Part shown: in pieces, positions 1-8,410 of the stretch
Numbering within the stretch: the first letter of the stretch is position 1
How the letters are laid out: the number at the start of each line of letters is the position of its first letter
NCBI RefSeq assembly: GCF_001465595.2
Contig: NZ_CP013481.2
Coordinates: 3,038,001 to 3,102,000 of the forward strand
Direction: 5' to 3'
Origin: Pandoraea apista
GTDB taxonomy: Bacteria; Pseudomonadota; Gammaproteobacteria; Burkholderiales; Burkholderiaceae
Length of the DNA stretch: 64,000 nucleotides
The notes under the pieces: model-generated
Databases searched by the model: none
What the model was told of the DNA's origin: nothing
Seen by the model: only the letters and a program-made list of their open reading frames with translations
Position numbers and translations under genes: made by a program

Positions 1-989
1 CCTGATGCCTCTTGCGACAGACGCCGCGCCTGCATCGCATGTTCGACGTTCTGGCGCACGGTCGAGGTCAGTTCTTCCATCGATGCCGCCGTCTGCTCCA
101 GCGACGCTGCCTGCTCCTCGGTGCGCTGCGACAAATCGGTATTGCCCTGCGCGATCTCACGCGCGGCATTATCGATTGCGCCCGACGCTGCCTGAATATT
201 GCGCACAAGATGCGCCAGTTGTTCGACTGCGGTGTCGAGCGCGTTGGCCATCTGCCCGATCTCGTCGCCGCGCCCGGCGTTCACCCGATGGGTCAGATCG
301 CCGCTGGCAAGTGCGGCCGCGCCCCGGGCCGCGGCGTGCACCGGACGTGTGACCGACCGGACGATAGCCACCGCCGACACGACCGAGATCGCAACAGACG
401 CCAGCAGCGCGATAAGCAGCCACAGTCGCGCAGATACGTAGGCGGCATTCGCGTCTGCGGCTTCCTTGGCACTGACGGCCTTGCCAACCCCCATGAGATC
501 GTCAAGCGGCGAGAAGAAAGCCAGCTGGGCCTTCTGCACCGGCCCCAGCAATTCGGTCTTGGCCTGCGCATAATTGCCGCTGCGGACTAATCCCTTGATG
601 ACCTCGAGCTGCTTTCCGTACTCGGTGCTGGCCTCGGTCAGCGTTTTGTATAGCGCCTTGCCTTTCTCGGTGTAAAAGATCGTCGCCATGCCGGCGATGC
701 TCTTGAGATTGGTGGCGTTCAGTTCGTCGATTCTGGCCAGACGCGCGTCGAGTTGCGACGCGTCTTCCGACATCACGATGTCGCGCAGGACTACGGCAAT
801 GTTCGCCGCCCGATCCTTCAGCCCGTGAAATTCGAGAATTTTGTTGTTAAGGTCGGAAACGATGAGTTGGGTATTCGTATCCATCGTCGCCATCTTCGCG
901 ACCGCCACCACGGCCACGATCAGCAGCATGACAACATTGATGGAAAACGCGGCCGTAAGCCGTCTGCTGATACTCAGATTCTTGAACAT
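1..989 (-). CDS. Methyl-accepting chemotaxis protein (3' end outside window)
   Basis: Membrane chemoreceptor that passes ligand binding to the CheA/CheW array. Reading down from the ATG at 989 (MFKNLSISRRLTAAFS) gives an N-terminal transmembrane helix (about residues 10-30), a periplasmic four-helix-bundle sensor of about 150 residues, a second transmembrane helix (about 190-212) and a HAMP segment ending near GDEIGQMANALD. The start of the signalling coiled coil follows, with LSQRTEEQAASLEQTAASM, the classic methylation-helix signature. The frame stays open to base 1, so the kinase-control tip and C-terminus are missing. AAGGT-like bases precede the start. A sigma-28-like promoter lies about 100 bp upstream. 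The ligand cannot be predicted from the sensor. Confidence 0.93.
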   Translation of the reverse strand, partial: MFKNLSISRRLTAAFSINVVMLLIVAVVAVAKMATMDTNTQLIVSDLNNKILEFHGLKDRAANIAVVLRDIVMSEDASQLDARLARIDELNATNLKSIAGMATIFYTEKGKALYKTLTEASTEYGKQLEVIKGLVRSGNYAQAKTELLGPVQKAQLAFFSPLDDLMGVGKAVSAKEAADANAAYVSARLWLLIALLASVAISVVSAVAIVRSVTRPVHAAARGAAALASGDLTHRVNAGRGDEIGQMANALDTAVEQLAHLVRNIQAASGAIDNAAREIAQGNTDLSQRTEEQAASLEQTAASMEELTSTVRQNVEHAMQARRLSQEAS

Positions 990-1091
990 TACCTTGCACG
1001 CCTTGAGCGGTTCGTCCTGCGGATCGTAATTTCAAGCCCGCTGCCGGCACGCGCAGCAGGCCACTGTCTCTCTCGGTACCCCTGACGAGAC

Positions 1092-1118
1092 TTAACGAAT
1101 CCTTTTGACGAAACTTGA
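1092..1118 (-). promoter_or_regulatory. Candidate sigma-28 (FliA) promoter of the chemoreceptor gene
   Basis: On the minus strand, TCAAGTTT (1111-1118) and TTCGTTAA (1092-1099) are separated by exactly 11 bases. The enterobacterial FliA consensus is TAAAGTTT-N11-GCCGATAA, so the match is 7/8 and 5/8 with ideal spacing. It lies about 100 bp before the chemoreceptor start, a gene class normally read by sigma-28. Supported by sequence and context only. Confidence 0.5.
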
Positions 1119-1226
1119 GCGTGCGAGCGGCGAAATCGTGTAACCGCCTGAAAACGCCCGCCCAGCATGGTTGTCCACCGGTGGACAATGGCGCCGGATC
1201 AACGCAAATTGCGTATATCGGAAGCG

Positions 1227-1751
1227 TCAGGACCCGACGGCACTCGCGGCGACCGGGTCTGCCGGTGCCGCACGCGTTCCCCATTGCACGACGAGCATGC
1301 CCGCGACGATCAGCATCACGCCCGCTACGCGCGTCAGATTGGCTGGTTTGGCCACAAGTCCCATGAGGCCGAAGTGGTCGATGATGAGCGATGCCACGAC
1401 CTGTCCCGCCACGACACACACGATGAAATTTGCGGCACCCAGGCGCGGTGTCAGCACGAGCGCCGCCGTAATGTAGGCAACGCCCGCGATACCGCCGATC
1501 CACAGCCACCAAGGCCCGCGTGCCGCCGCGCCGATATCCGGGGCGCCCGCGCGCATTGCACTCAGCACCGGCAGCACCACAAAGAGACTGACCAGCAGCG
1601 AGGCGACCGTCGCCCATAGCGGATGGCCCAGTGCGCGACCCAGCGCGGCATTGCTGCCCGCCTGAAACGGTACGACCGCCCCGGCAAGCACGGCGATGGC
1701 CAGCGGCAACACGGCGGCGAACGGGAGCGCAGGGGTAAGGGGGGTATTCAT
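1227..1751 (-). CDS. DMT-superfamily transporter, YdcZ (DUF606) family
   Basis: Small integral membrane protein of 174 residues with about five hydrophobic helices, matching the short YdcZ/DUF606 branch of the drug/metabolite transporter superfamily. Residues PFQAGSNAALGRALGHPLWA near the N-terminus and GGIAGVAYITAALVLTPRLG in the middle are typical of the family. These half-size proteins usually act as dimers or pairs, and the substrate is unknown. AGAGGA lies 7 bases before the ATG. The gene is divergent from a LysR regulator 97 bp away, the usual layout for a LysR-controlled exporter, so regulation by that protein is likely. Confidence 0.88.
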   Translation of the reverse strand: MNTPLTPALPFAAVLPLAIAVLAGAVVPFQAGSNAALGRALGHPLWATVASLLVSLFVVLPVLSAMRAGAPDIGAAARGPWWLWIGGIAGVAYITAALVLTPRLGAANFIVCVVAGQVVASLIIDHFGLMGLVAKPANLTRVAGVMLIVAGMLVVQWGTRAAPADPVAASAVGS

Positions 1752-1800
1752 GAGGCGTCCTCTCTATATGCAAATATCGCTTGCCATCAGCGTGCACCAT

Positions 1801-1815
1801 CCATTTGAATAATGG
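1801..1815. promoter_or_regulatory. Inverted repeat between YdcZ exporter and LysR gene
   Basis: CCATT-tgaat-AATGG is a perfect 5-bp dyad in the 97-bp divergent intergenic region. It sits 34 bp before the LysR start and 50 bp before the exporter start. LysR proteins bind interrupted dyads in such positions, so it is a candidate operator. Confidence 0.4.
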
Positions 1816-1848
1816 AAATTCTTAATTTGCACACAAACTATTCGTCAC

Positions 1849-2757
1849 ATGGATGATCTTCGCCGGATTGATCTGAACCTGTTGCTTACGCTGCATGCGC
1901 TGCTGGCCGAGCGGCATGTATCGCGCGCGGCGCTCCGCCTGCATCGCAGCCAGCCGGCAGTGAGTCATGCGCTGGCCCAACTGCGGGGAATCTTCGACGA
2001 TCCGCTGCTTGTGCGGCGCGACGGCAGCCTGACATTGACGGCGCGTGCGCTCGAACTTCAGCGCCCGCTCGAAGACGCGCTGGATCAGTTGCAAGGGCTG
2101 CTGCATGCACCGGCGTTCGACGCGCGCGGCGCCCGGCGCACGTTTCGCGTCGCACTGTCGGACTACGGCTCGCGCGTGGCGCTGCCCGCGCTGACCCGGC
2201 GACTGCGCGAACGCGCCCCCGGCGTGGATCTGGCGTCATCGCAAGCGAGCCGCGAGGCCATGCTCACGCAATTGCTCGACGGCGAGATCGACCTGGCGTT
2301 AGGGGTGTTTCATGACTTGCCGGGCGAACTGCAAGCGCAAACGCTCTTCAACGAATCGTTCGTCTGTGTGGCCGACCGTGCCACATTGCCCGCACGCGGG
2401 GGCCTGTCGCTGGCGGAATGGCTCGCGCGACCGCATGTGCTGGTGGCCATGCGCCCCGGCCCGGACAACGAAATCGATCAGGCCCTCGCGGGAATCGGTC
2501 ACGCGCGACGCGTTGCCGTGACCCTCCCGCACTGGAGCATTGCCCCGGAATTGATTGCCGGCACCGACCTCGTCCTCACAGTGGCGGAACGCTCTGTCGC
2601 GCCATTGCGTCACGACCGGCAGTTGCGCCGCTTCGCTGCGCCCTTCTCGATCCCGCCGTTCTCCTTTCAGGCCGTGTGGCATGCACGCCGCGATGTCGAC
2701 CCCGCGCACCGCTGGTTGCGCGAGCAGCTTGTCGAGGTGTGTTCCGAGGCCCGTTGA
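1849..2757 (+). CDS. LysR-family transcriptional regulator
   Basis: 302-residue LysR-type regulator. The N-terminal winged helix-turn-helix (about residues 6-65) begins DLRRIDLNLLLTLHALLAER and contains the recognition segment SQPAVSHALAQLR. A periplasmic-binding-protein-like effector domain fills about residues 95-300. The DLNLL opening places it nearer the NodD/NahR-like branch than the GcvA-like branch. It is divergent from the YdcZ exporter and probably controls it and itself. The effector is unknown. Confidence 0.93.
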   Translation: MDDLRRIDLNLLLTLHALLAERHVSRAALRLHRSQPAVSHALAQLRGIFDDPLLVRRDGSLTLTARALELQRPLEDALDQLQGLLHAPAFDARGARRTFRVALSDYGSRVALPALTRRLRERAPGVDLASSQASREAMLTQLLDGEIDLALGVFHDLPGELQAQTLFNESFVCVADRATLPARGGLSLAEWLARPHVLVAMRPGPDNEIDQALAGIGHARRVAVTLPHWSIAPELIAGTDLVLTVAERSVAPLRHDRQLRRFAAPFSIPPFSFQAVWHARRDVDPAHRWLREQLVEVCSEAR

Positions 2758-2954
2758 GAAGCAGAGTCGCCCAGCGCCCGTAGACGGTAGGCCGCAGTTC
2801 GTGGTTGGTGGTTGGTGGTTCATCGGTCGGAAACGACGCGCTACGACAACACTCGCCGGCGTAGCCCACACGCCGCCGCTTGCCACTCGGCGGACGTTTG
2901 GCCGACACTGGGCGCACTGCATCGCCCCGGTGGCATGCGCTCAGGGAGCGTTGA

Positions 2955-4250
2955 ATGGCGAACGGCAAGCGTGTCAAGAAGAAGCAATGGGCCACGCCGG
3001 CGACACGGCTGGAACGGCTTACCCGCGAGCGCGAGCGCAAGATGGCGCGCTCTCCCCATGCCTACGTACGCGGCAGCACCGCCCGCTTTTACGAGTGGCT
3101 CGACAAGGCCGATGTCAATCTGCCACAAGGTCCCGCCATCTGGATTTGCGGCGATTGCCATACCGGCAATCTCGGTCCGCTGGCCGACGCCCACGGTCGC
3201 GTCGACGTGCTCATTCGCGACCTGGATCAGACTGTCATCGGCAATCCCGTACACGACCTGATCCGGCTGGCCCTCTCGCTGGCCAGTGCGGCGCGCGGCT
3301 CTGCCCTCTCGGGCCTGACCATCATCCAGATGCTCGAAGCGCTCACTCATGGCTACGCCTCGGCGTTCGAGCGCGACCCAGATGCCGCGAGCGGCGATGC
3401 ACCGCGCAAAACGAAATCGCGCAAACACCACGCAAAATCGAAGACCGGCAAAACGGCGAAGGAAGAGGAGACGCGCCCGGCCGTCGTCGACCTCATCATG
3501 CGCCGCGCGGTCAAGCGTTCGTGGAAGCATCTCGCGCTTGAGCGTATTGAGGATATTCGTCCGAAGATTCCACTGGGCCGCCGCTTCTGGCCGCTCAGCA
3601 AGACAGAACAGAAGGACATCGACGCCCTGTTTCAGGTCGACGCCATTGCCAGCCTCGCGACGTCGCTGCGCGACCGCCCCAGCGACGGCCGCGTCGAAGT
3701 CCTCGACGCCGCTTACTGGGTCAAGGGTTGCAGCTCATTGGGACGCCTGCGTTACGCCGTGTTGCTCGACGTGGATGGAGGCGTGGTGCAAGGCGACGAC
3801 CTGTGCCTGATGGATCTCAAGGAGGGGGTGAAGGCGGCTGCGCCGCGCTATGCCGGCGTCCACATGCCGCGCGACAACGCCGAACGCGTGGTCAAGGGGG
3901 CTCGCCATCTCTCGCCGTCGCTCGGCGAGCGCATGCGGGCGGCGCGTCTCATGGACCGCTCCATTGTGATCCGGGAACTGCTGCCGCAAGACCTGAAGCT
4001 CGAAATCGATACCCTCACCCGCGACGACGCCGCCGAGGTGGCCCGCTATCTCGGCCGTGTCGTGGGACAGGCGCACGCGCGGCAGATGGACAACGCCACC
4101 TGCCGCGCGTGGCAAGCCGATCTGCTACGCAACCGATCCAAGTCCATCGACACGCCGGTGTGGCTCTGGAACAGTGTCGTTCAACTCACGAGCGAACATG
4201 AAGCGGCGTATCTGGAACACTGCAAGCGGCTATTCTCGGGCGAGGCATAA
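2955..4250 (+). CDS. DUF2252 family protein
   Basis: 431-residue protein of the DUF2252 family, whose members have no settled function. The family signature is clear: RSPHAYVRGSTARFYEWL near the N-terminus, then GPAIWICGDCHTGNLGPLAD, IRDLDQTVIGNPVHDLIRLA and a later GCSSLGRLRYAVLL. The His/Asp-rich blocks resemble an aminoglycoside-phosphotransferase-like kinase core, but that is a family-level guess. Residues of about 150-175 form a strongly basic Lys-rich insert (KTKSRKHHAKSKTGKTAKEE) that looks like a solvent-exposed linker. The start is ATG after GGGAGCGTTGA. The 197-bp gap before it holds only a GTGGTTG-type repeat and a small hairpin (2857-2875). Confidence 0.88.
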   Translation: MANGKRVKKKQWATPATRLERLTRERERKMARSPHAYVRGSTARFYEWLDKADVNLPQGPAIWICGDCHTGNLGPLADAHGRVDVLIRDLDQTVIGNPVHDLIRLALSLASAARGSALSGLTIIQMLEALTHGYASAFERDPDAASGDAPRKTKSRKHHAKSKTGKTAKEEETRPAVVDLIMRRAVKRSWKHLALERIEDIRPKIPLGRRFWPLSKTEQKDIDALFQVDAIASLATSLRDRPSDGRVEVLDAAYWVKGCSSLGRLRYAVLLDVDGGVVQGDDLCLMDLKEGVKAAAPRYAGVHMPRDNAERVVKGARHLSPSLGERMRAARLMDRSIVIRELLPQDLKLEIDTLTRDDAAEVARYLGRVVGQAHARQMDNATCRAWQADLLRNRSKSIDTPVWLWNSVVQLTSEHEAAYLEHCKRLFSGEA

Positions 4251-4270
4251 CTCGCCCGTTGGCAAGCCGA

Positions 4271-4819
4271 TCAGAACATCGAGTTGCCGCTGACGGTCTT
4301 GGCCGGCACTTGCTGCGCCACATCCCAGTGCTCGACGATCTTGCCCTTGTCCAGTCGAAAAATGTCGACGATAGCAATGGGCAGATCTCCCGGATGGGGC
4401 ACCTTGCGCACGTGCAGGATCACGTAATCGCCATCTGCGAACGCGCGGACGATATCGCTGTGCGAGTCGGGCTGATTCTTGCGCAGGAAGTCCAGAAACT
4501 TGCCGAACCCCTCCACACCGTCGGCTGCGTTCGGATTGTGCTGAATGTACTGGGTGCCGAGGTACTGGCGCGCAGCCTCGAAGTCCTTGCGATTCAGGCC
4601 GGCGTCGTAGAACGCCAGCACGGCCTGCTTGTTGGCCGCCATCTGCGCAGCCGACACGGTGGGCGCCGCGCTGGCCGAGGAACTCAGCCCTTCGGCACCG
4701 GCGGCCGACAAAGCGGCCCCGGGCACAGGCGGCATGCCTTCGGCGGCATGAGCGGAAACGGTCGTAATGACCGAGGCGGCCGCCGCAATGGCAAGCCACG
4801 AAGCGATGGGCGTTTTCAT
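4271..4819 (-). CDS. Secreted SnoaL-like (NTF2-fold) protein
   Basis: 182 residues with a cleavable signal peptide (SWLAIAAAASVITTVSAHA, cut after about residue 25) and a low-complexity Ala/Ser spacer to about residue 58. A SnoaL/NTF2-like alpha+beta barrel follows: ANKQAVLAFYDAGLNRKDFE, YIQHNPNAADGVEGF, ILHVRKV and IVDIFRLDKGKIVEHWD. Members act as cyclases, isomerases or small-molecule binders. The QHNP and EHWD motifs fit the catalytic or binding pocket of the polyketide-cyclase-like subgroup. It is predicted to be periplasmic. The substrate cannot be deduced. It ends 20 bp from the DUF2252 gene, tail to tail. Confidence 0.85.
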   Translation of the reverse strand: MKTPIASWLAIAAAASVITTVSAHAAEGMPPVPGAALSAAGAEGLSSSASAAPTVSAAQMAANKQAVLAFYDAGLNRKDFEAARQYLGTQYIQHNPNAADGVEGFGKFLDFLRKNQPDSHSDIVRAFADGDYVILHVRKVPHPGDLPIAIVDIFRLDKGKIVEHWDVAQQVPAKTVSGNSMF

Positions 4820-4862
4820 GGAGTTCGAGTGAGGTCGGGTTGACGTTGCATTGGTGATGCGA

Positions 4863-5534
4863 TCAGCTTAGCAGTTCATATGGTCCGCCACGCGCCAGCG
4901 CACGTTGATACGCCTCTCGCGCATGGATCCGCTTAAGGAAGTCGTCGATGGCCGGCCACTGCCGTTGTCCGTCGGCGCGTGCGGTCGCGGCTTCCAATGG
5001 GAAACTCATCTGAATGTCCGCCGCGCTGAAGCTGTCGCCGACCAACCAGCCGGTCTTCGTCAACGCGTCGTTGACATACCCGAAATGCAGTTTCAATTGC
5101 GGGTCCACGAAGCTCGACTGCAACGTCTCGCTGATCTTGCGAGCCACCGGCCGTACGAAAAACGGCATGGGCGCGCTCGCAATGCGCAGCGCCACGAGCT
5201 TGAGCAGCAACGGCGGCATGGCCGACCCTTCCGCGTAATGCAGCCAGTAAGTCCAGCGCAGCCGCTCCGGTGTGTCTCTCGGCGGCACAAGCCTGCCCTG
5301 ACCGTAGCGCTCCACAAGGTACTCGATGATCGCCCCCGACTCGGCCAGCGTCAGTTCGCCATCGGTCACTACGGGCGACTTGCCGAGCGGATGCACCCGA
5401 CGCAACTCCGGCGGGGCGAGCATGGTCTTGGCGTCGCGTTCGTAACGGCGCAGTTCGTACGGAACGCCCAGTTCTTCGAGCAACCACAATACGCGCTGCG
5501 AGCGGGAGTTGTTCAAGTGATGAACCGTCAGCAT
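4863..5534 (-). CDS. Glutathione S-transferase family protein
   Basis: Soluble GST of 223 residues from the ATG at 5534 (MLTVHHLNNSRSQRVLWLL). An upstream in-frame ATG at 5579 would add 15 residues with no family similarity. The N-terminal thioredoxin fold carries the SRSQR segment at the usual Ser-type catalytic site and the glutathione-binding ESGAIIEYLVERYG. The C-terminal helical domain contains the conserved FSAADIQMSFPLE capping motif. It probably conjugates or reduces an electrophile with glutathione. No neighbour suggests a specific pathway. Confidence 0.9.
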   Translation of the reverse strand: MLTVHHLNNSRSQRVLWLLEELGVPYELRRYERDAKTMLAPPELRRVHPLGKSPVVTDGELTLAESGAIIEYLVERYGQGRLVPPRDTPERLRWTYWLHYAEGSAMPPLLLKLVALRIASAPMPFFVRPVARKISETLQSSFVDPQLKLHFGYVNDALTKTGWLVGDSFSAADIQMSFPLEAATARADGQRQWPAIDDFLKRIHAREAYQRALARGGPYELLS

Positions 5535-5670
5535 GGTGTCTGGCTCCGGCGGGAAATCCGCACGCCATTGTCGCCGCAATACCGGGTTTGCGGGAAGCTT
5601 GCCAATCGGCCCCGTCGGTCCCGTCGGTCCATCGCGGTTCGCCTATGCCCTGCCCGGGCGAGTCTGTTCT

Positions 5671-6432
5671 TCAGCGCCACGCGGCGCTGAGCATTACGCC
5701 GCCGGAGACGACGAGCATCGTATCGAGCAAGCGCTGAAAGACCGCAGGGGTCAGGCCCAGCACGAAGCGCTTGCCCAGCACGGTGCCCAGCATCAGCGTG
5801 AGACCGACGATCAGCCCGTTGGCCCACGCCTCGGGCGGCAATGCGCCAAGGTCGGAGAACATCAGCACCTTGGCGACATAGATCAGCACGGAACTGGCCG
5901 ATTCCGAACCGAGGAATGCCCCCGCCGACAGGCCGTACGCGGCGAACGCCGGCACGCTGAGCGGCCCGGTGGAAAGCACAATGCCCGTAAGGAAACCGAT
6001 GAACGCACCGGCGGCCGCCAACTGCCAGAGCGCGAGCCGCCATTGTCTGCGTTGCAGATAATGCCGTGCCGGTACCATGCCAATGAAGAACAGGCCCAGC
6101 GCAATATCCACGGCCGTGGCCGGCAAACTCCACAAGGTACGCGCGCCAAGTGCCGCGGCCGGGGCACCTGGCAGCGAATACGCCAGCACGGCGCGCCAGT
6201 CGATTTCGCGCCACCAGGCCATCACCTTCGAAACGTTGCCGACGATGGCTGCGACCGCCATGATCGGCACCGCCTGCTTCGGGCCATACGTGTAGACCAG
6301 CACCGGCAGCAGCATCATCGACGACCCCGTGCCGACAACCCCACTCACTGCCCCCGCCGCCGTACCGACGACCGCAATCATTGCCATGCCCCACGCGTGT
6401 TCCGCGATTTGCCCGAATACCGCTGCCAACAT
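5671..6432 (-). CDS. TauE/SafE family membrane exporter
   Basis: Polytopic membrane protein of 253 residues with about eight helices. The N-terminal GTAAGAVSGVVGTGSSMMLLP and the later FIGFLTGIVLSTGPLSVPA form the repeated TauE/SafE (PF01925) signature. Family members export sulfite, sulfoacetate or other organic anions. I chose the ATG at 6432 because GAGG lies 5-6 bases upstream. A GTG at 6462 would add 10 hydrophilic residues with poor ribosome-binding spacing. It is divergent from a GcvA-like LysR gene, with a symmetrical TGTGA-N7-TCACA element between them. Confidence 0.9.
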   Translation of the reverse strand: MLAAVFGQIAEHAWGMAMIAVVGTAAGAVSGVVGTGSSMMLLPVLVYTYGPKQAVPIMAVAAIVGNVSKVMAWWREIDWRAVLAYSLPGAPAAALGARTLWSLPATAVDIALGLFFIGMVPARHYLQRRQWRLALWQLAAAGAFIGFLTGIVLSTGPLSVPAFAAYGLSAGAFLGSESASSVLIYVAKVLMFSDLGALPPEAWANGLIVGLTLMLGTVLGKRFVLGLTPAVFQRLLDTMLVVSGGVMLSAAWR

Positions 6433-6543
6433 GCACGCCTCGTCGTTTGCCCGCACTCTCACGCCTTATCGCCCCACGTGAGCCATGGGCGTGACAATAA
6501 AGCATGATGAAGACTCACACCATCGACAAATTGACAGGGCTTC

Positions 6544-6560
6544 TGTGATAAAAAGTCACA
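6544..6560. promoter_or_regulatory. Dyad TGTGA-N7-TCACA, candidate LysR operator
   Basis: TGTGA (6544-6548) and TCACA (6556-6560) are perfect inverted arms separated by seven A/T-rich bases. It lies 34 bp before the LysR start in the TauE/LysR divergent promoter. The size and symmetry suit the T-N11-A rule for LysR sites. CRP-like proteins also favour TGTGA/TCACA half-sites (usually with N6), so that alternative stays open. Confidence 0.45.
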
Positions 6561-6594
6561 ATTCCACAGTCATTTTCCCGATGAGAGTCAAAAT

Positions 6595-7569
6595 ATGTCG
6601 CGTCGCCAGTTACCCCCACTGCATGCCTTACGGGTGTTCGAGACGGCGGCACGCGCAGAAAGCCTGAGTGCAGCAGCGCGGGAATTGTCGATCACCCACG
6701 GCGCGGTGAGCCGTCAGATCGCACTGCTTGAGGATTGGCTCGGGCAGACACTCTTCGTCAGGCAAGGACAGCGCAACGTTGCGACGGACCACGCGCGCGC
6801 GTTCGCCGCCGAGATCAGTGCGGCGTTCGACCGGATCGACGACGCCGCCGTGCGCTTCGGTAAGGCGCCGCAAACGCGCATCGTACGTGTCAATGCACAA
6901 ACCACGCTCGCGATGCACTGGCTGATCGCGCGGCTGCCCGCGTTTCACGCGGCATATCCCGATGTGCAGGTAGTCGTGACCACATCGAGCAGTGCCGACC
7001 CGGCGTTTCGCGGCGGGTTCGACGTCGCGATCCGCCGCGACCCGCCGCCGCGTCCCGAGTGGCTGCCTTACGAGAAAGCGGTCTTGTTCACCGAACAGAC
7101 GAGTGTCGTCGCCGCGCCTGCGCTATTGAACGCAATACCCCTGCGCCGGCTGAAGGATCTCGCAAAACACGCTTTCGTCGCGACACAAACCCGTGTTGGC
7201 GCATGGGAGGACTGGTTGAGCGCCGCTGGCATGCCCGCATTGCGACCGTTGCGATTTCATCGCTTCGATCACTACCATGTGAGTTTGCAGGCGGTCGTGG
7301 ACGGGCTGGGGTTGGGGATCGGCTGTACGCCGACGCTCGATCGCGAACTGGCCGCCGGGCGTCTGACCATGCCATTTCCGGAGATTCAGGTGGAAGGGGC
7401 AACCTACGTCACGCTGGTACCGCGCGACGCCGACAAGTCCCGGCCGTTACGGGACTTCCTGGCGTGGGTGCATGGCACTGCCAGCGCCACGACCGTTGCG
7501 CTTACCCCGGCGGCCGCACGCTCCACTTCCCGGGCGACACGCCAAACGCGCGCCGGAAGTGGCGGGTAA
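6595..7569 (+). CDS. LysR-family regulator, GcvA-like
   Basis: 324-residue LysR-type protein of the GcvA/AmpR-like subgroup, shown by the opening RRQLPPLHALRVFETAARA and the helix-turn-helix ITHGAVSRQIALLEDWLG. The effector domain (about residues 93-295) has the GLGLGIGCTPTLD segment near its end. The last 30 residues are Thr/Arg/Ala-rich and unlike the family. They lie in the 68-bp overlap with the convergent AraC gene and may be a read-through extension. It is divergent from the TauE/SafE exporter, its most likely target. Confidence 0.92.
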   Translation: MSRRQLPPLHALRVFETAARAESLSAAARELSITHGAVSRQIALLEDWLGQTLFVRQGQRNVATDHARAFAAEISAAFDRIDDAAVRFGKAPQTRIVRVNAQTTLAMHWLIARLPAFHAAYPDVQVVVTTSSSADPAFRGGFDVAIRRDPPPRPEWLPYEKAVLFTEQTSVVAAPALLNAIPLRRLKDLAKHAFVATQTRVGAWEDWLSAAGMPALRPLRFHRFDHYHVSLQAVVDGLGLGIGCTPTLDRELAAGRLTMPFPEIQVEGATYVTLVPRDADKSRPLRDFLAWVHGTASATTVALTPAAARSTSRATRQTRAGSGG

Positions 7570-8374
7570 AGTGCGACAGATCGTTGAAACCCTGCGCCAC
7601 GGCAACGTCGGTTGCCGACGCACCTGCCCGCAAGGCGGGCAATGCGCGTACCAGACGCAGCTGATTGCGCCAGGCATGCGGCGCGAGGCCCGTTTCGCGC
7701 GAGAACAATCGTGCGGCGTGAAAGGGCGACAGATCGACAGCCTCGGCCAGCGCGGTGAGCGATAACGGTTCGGTGAGATCGGCCGAGAGTCGCGCCTTCA
7801 TCGTCTCGACGCGCACGGCGTCGCGATGCATCGCCATCTCCGGCACGCGTGCCTGCGCGTGACGAATCAGCATCATCGACATCGCCTCGATCAACACGCT
7901 TTCCGCCACTAACGGGTCTGCTCCGTTCTGCAACAGCCGGTGGGCGGCAATCAGCCGCTGCATGGCCTGGTCGTCGTGGATAACGTTCTCGCCAAACCAC
8001 GGCAAGGCATCGTCGGGTAACACCAAACCCGGTAGCGGGCTGCGCAGCTGACGCTGCACTTCTTGCACGAAACCGACCGGCAGATAGAACACCCGATAGC
8101 GCCAGCCGAAATCCGTCTCTCGCGCACCGGTATGGACTTCGCCAGGATGAATGATGGCGACCGAGCCGGCATCGGCCACATGCTCACCGCCCCGGTAGGC
8201 GTAACGTTCCGCGCCCTCGACAATGCACGCGACGGTGTATGTATCGTGCCAGTGCGGTGCGAAGGTGTGGTCGTTGTATTCGGCCGTGAGCATGTCGCCG
8301 CCCGGCACCAGCGACGAGCGCCAGTACAGGGGAGCGTTACGGAACGGTTGAATCGGTTGGTACAGGGCACTCAT
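7502..8374 (-). CDS. AraC-family transcriptional regulator with cupin sensor domain
   Basis: 290 residues. The N-terminal cupin-like sensor (about 20-150) includes FAPHWHDTYTVACIVEGAE and the HPGEVHTG loop. The C-terminal pair of helix-turn-helix motifs follows, with LSLTALAEAVDLSPFHAARL and the AraC signature VAQGFNDLSHFTRHFRRAFG. The sensor type is common in AraC proteins that respond to amino acids or control an exporter. The 3' end overlaps the LysR gene by 68 bp, tail to tail. The target is not obvious, although tam lies just upstream on the same strand. Confidence 0.92.
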   Translation of the reverse strand: MSALYQPIQPFRNAPLYWRSSLVPGGDMLTAEYNDHTFAPHWHDTYTVACIVEGAERYAYRGGEHVADAGSVAIIHPGEVHTGARETDFGWRYRVFYLPVGFVQEVQRQLRSPLPGLVLPDDALPWFGENVIHDDQAMQRLIAAHRLLQNGADPLVAESVLIEAMSMMLIRHAQARVPEMAMHRDAVRVETMKARLSADLTEPLSLTALAEAVDLSPFHAARLFSRETGLAPHAWRNQLRLVRALPALRAGASATDVAVAQGFNDLSHFTRHFRRAFGVSPGKWSVRPPG

Positions 8375-8410
8375 GCCCGCTACTTTACACCGGGCGACGC
8401 GTCGGTTCGA

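Noticed and set aside
2857..2875. CGGCGT/ACGCCG hairpin in the LysR-DUF2252 gap
   Set aside because: Real symmetry but no T-run and no clear role; too common in GC-rich DNA to call a terminator.
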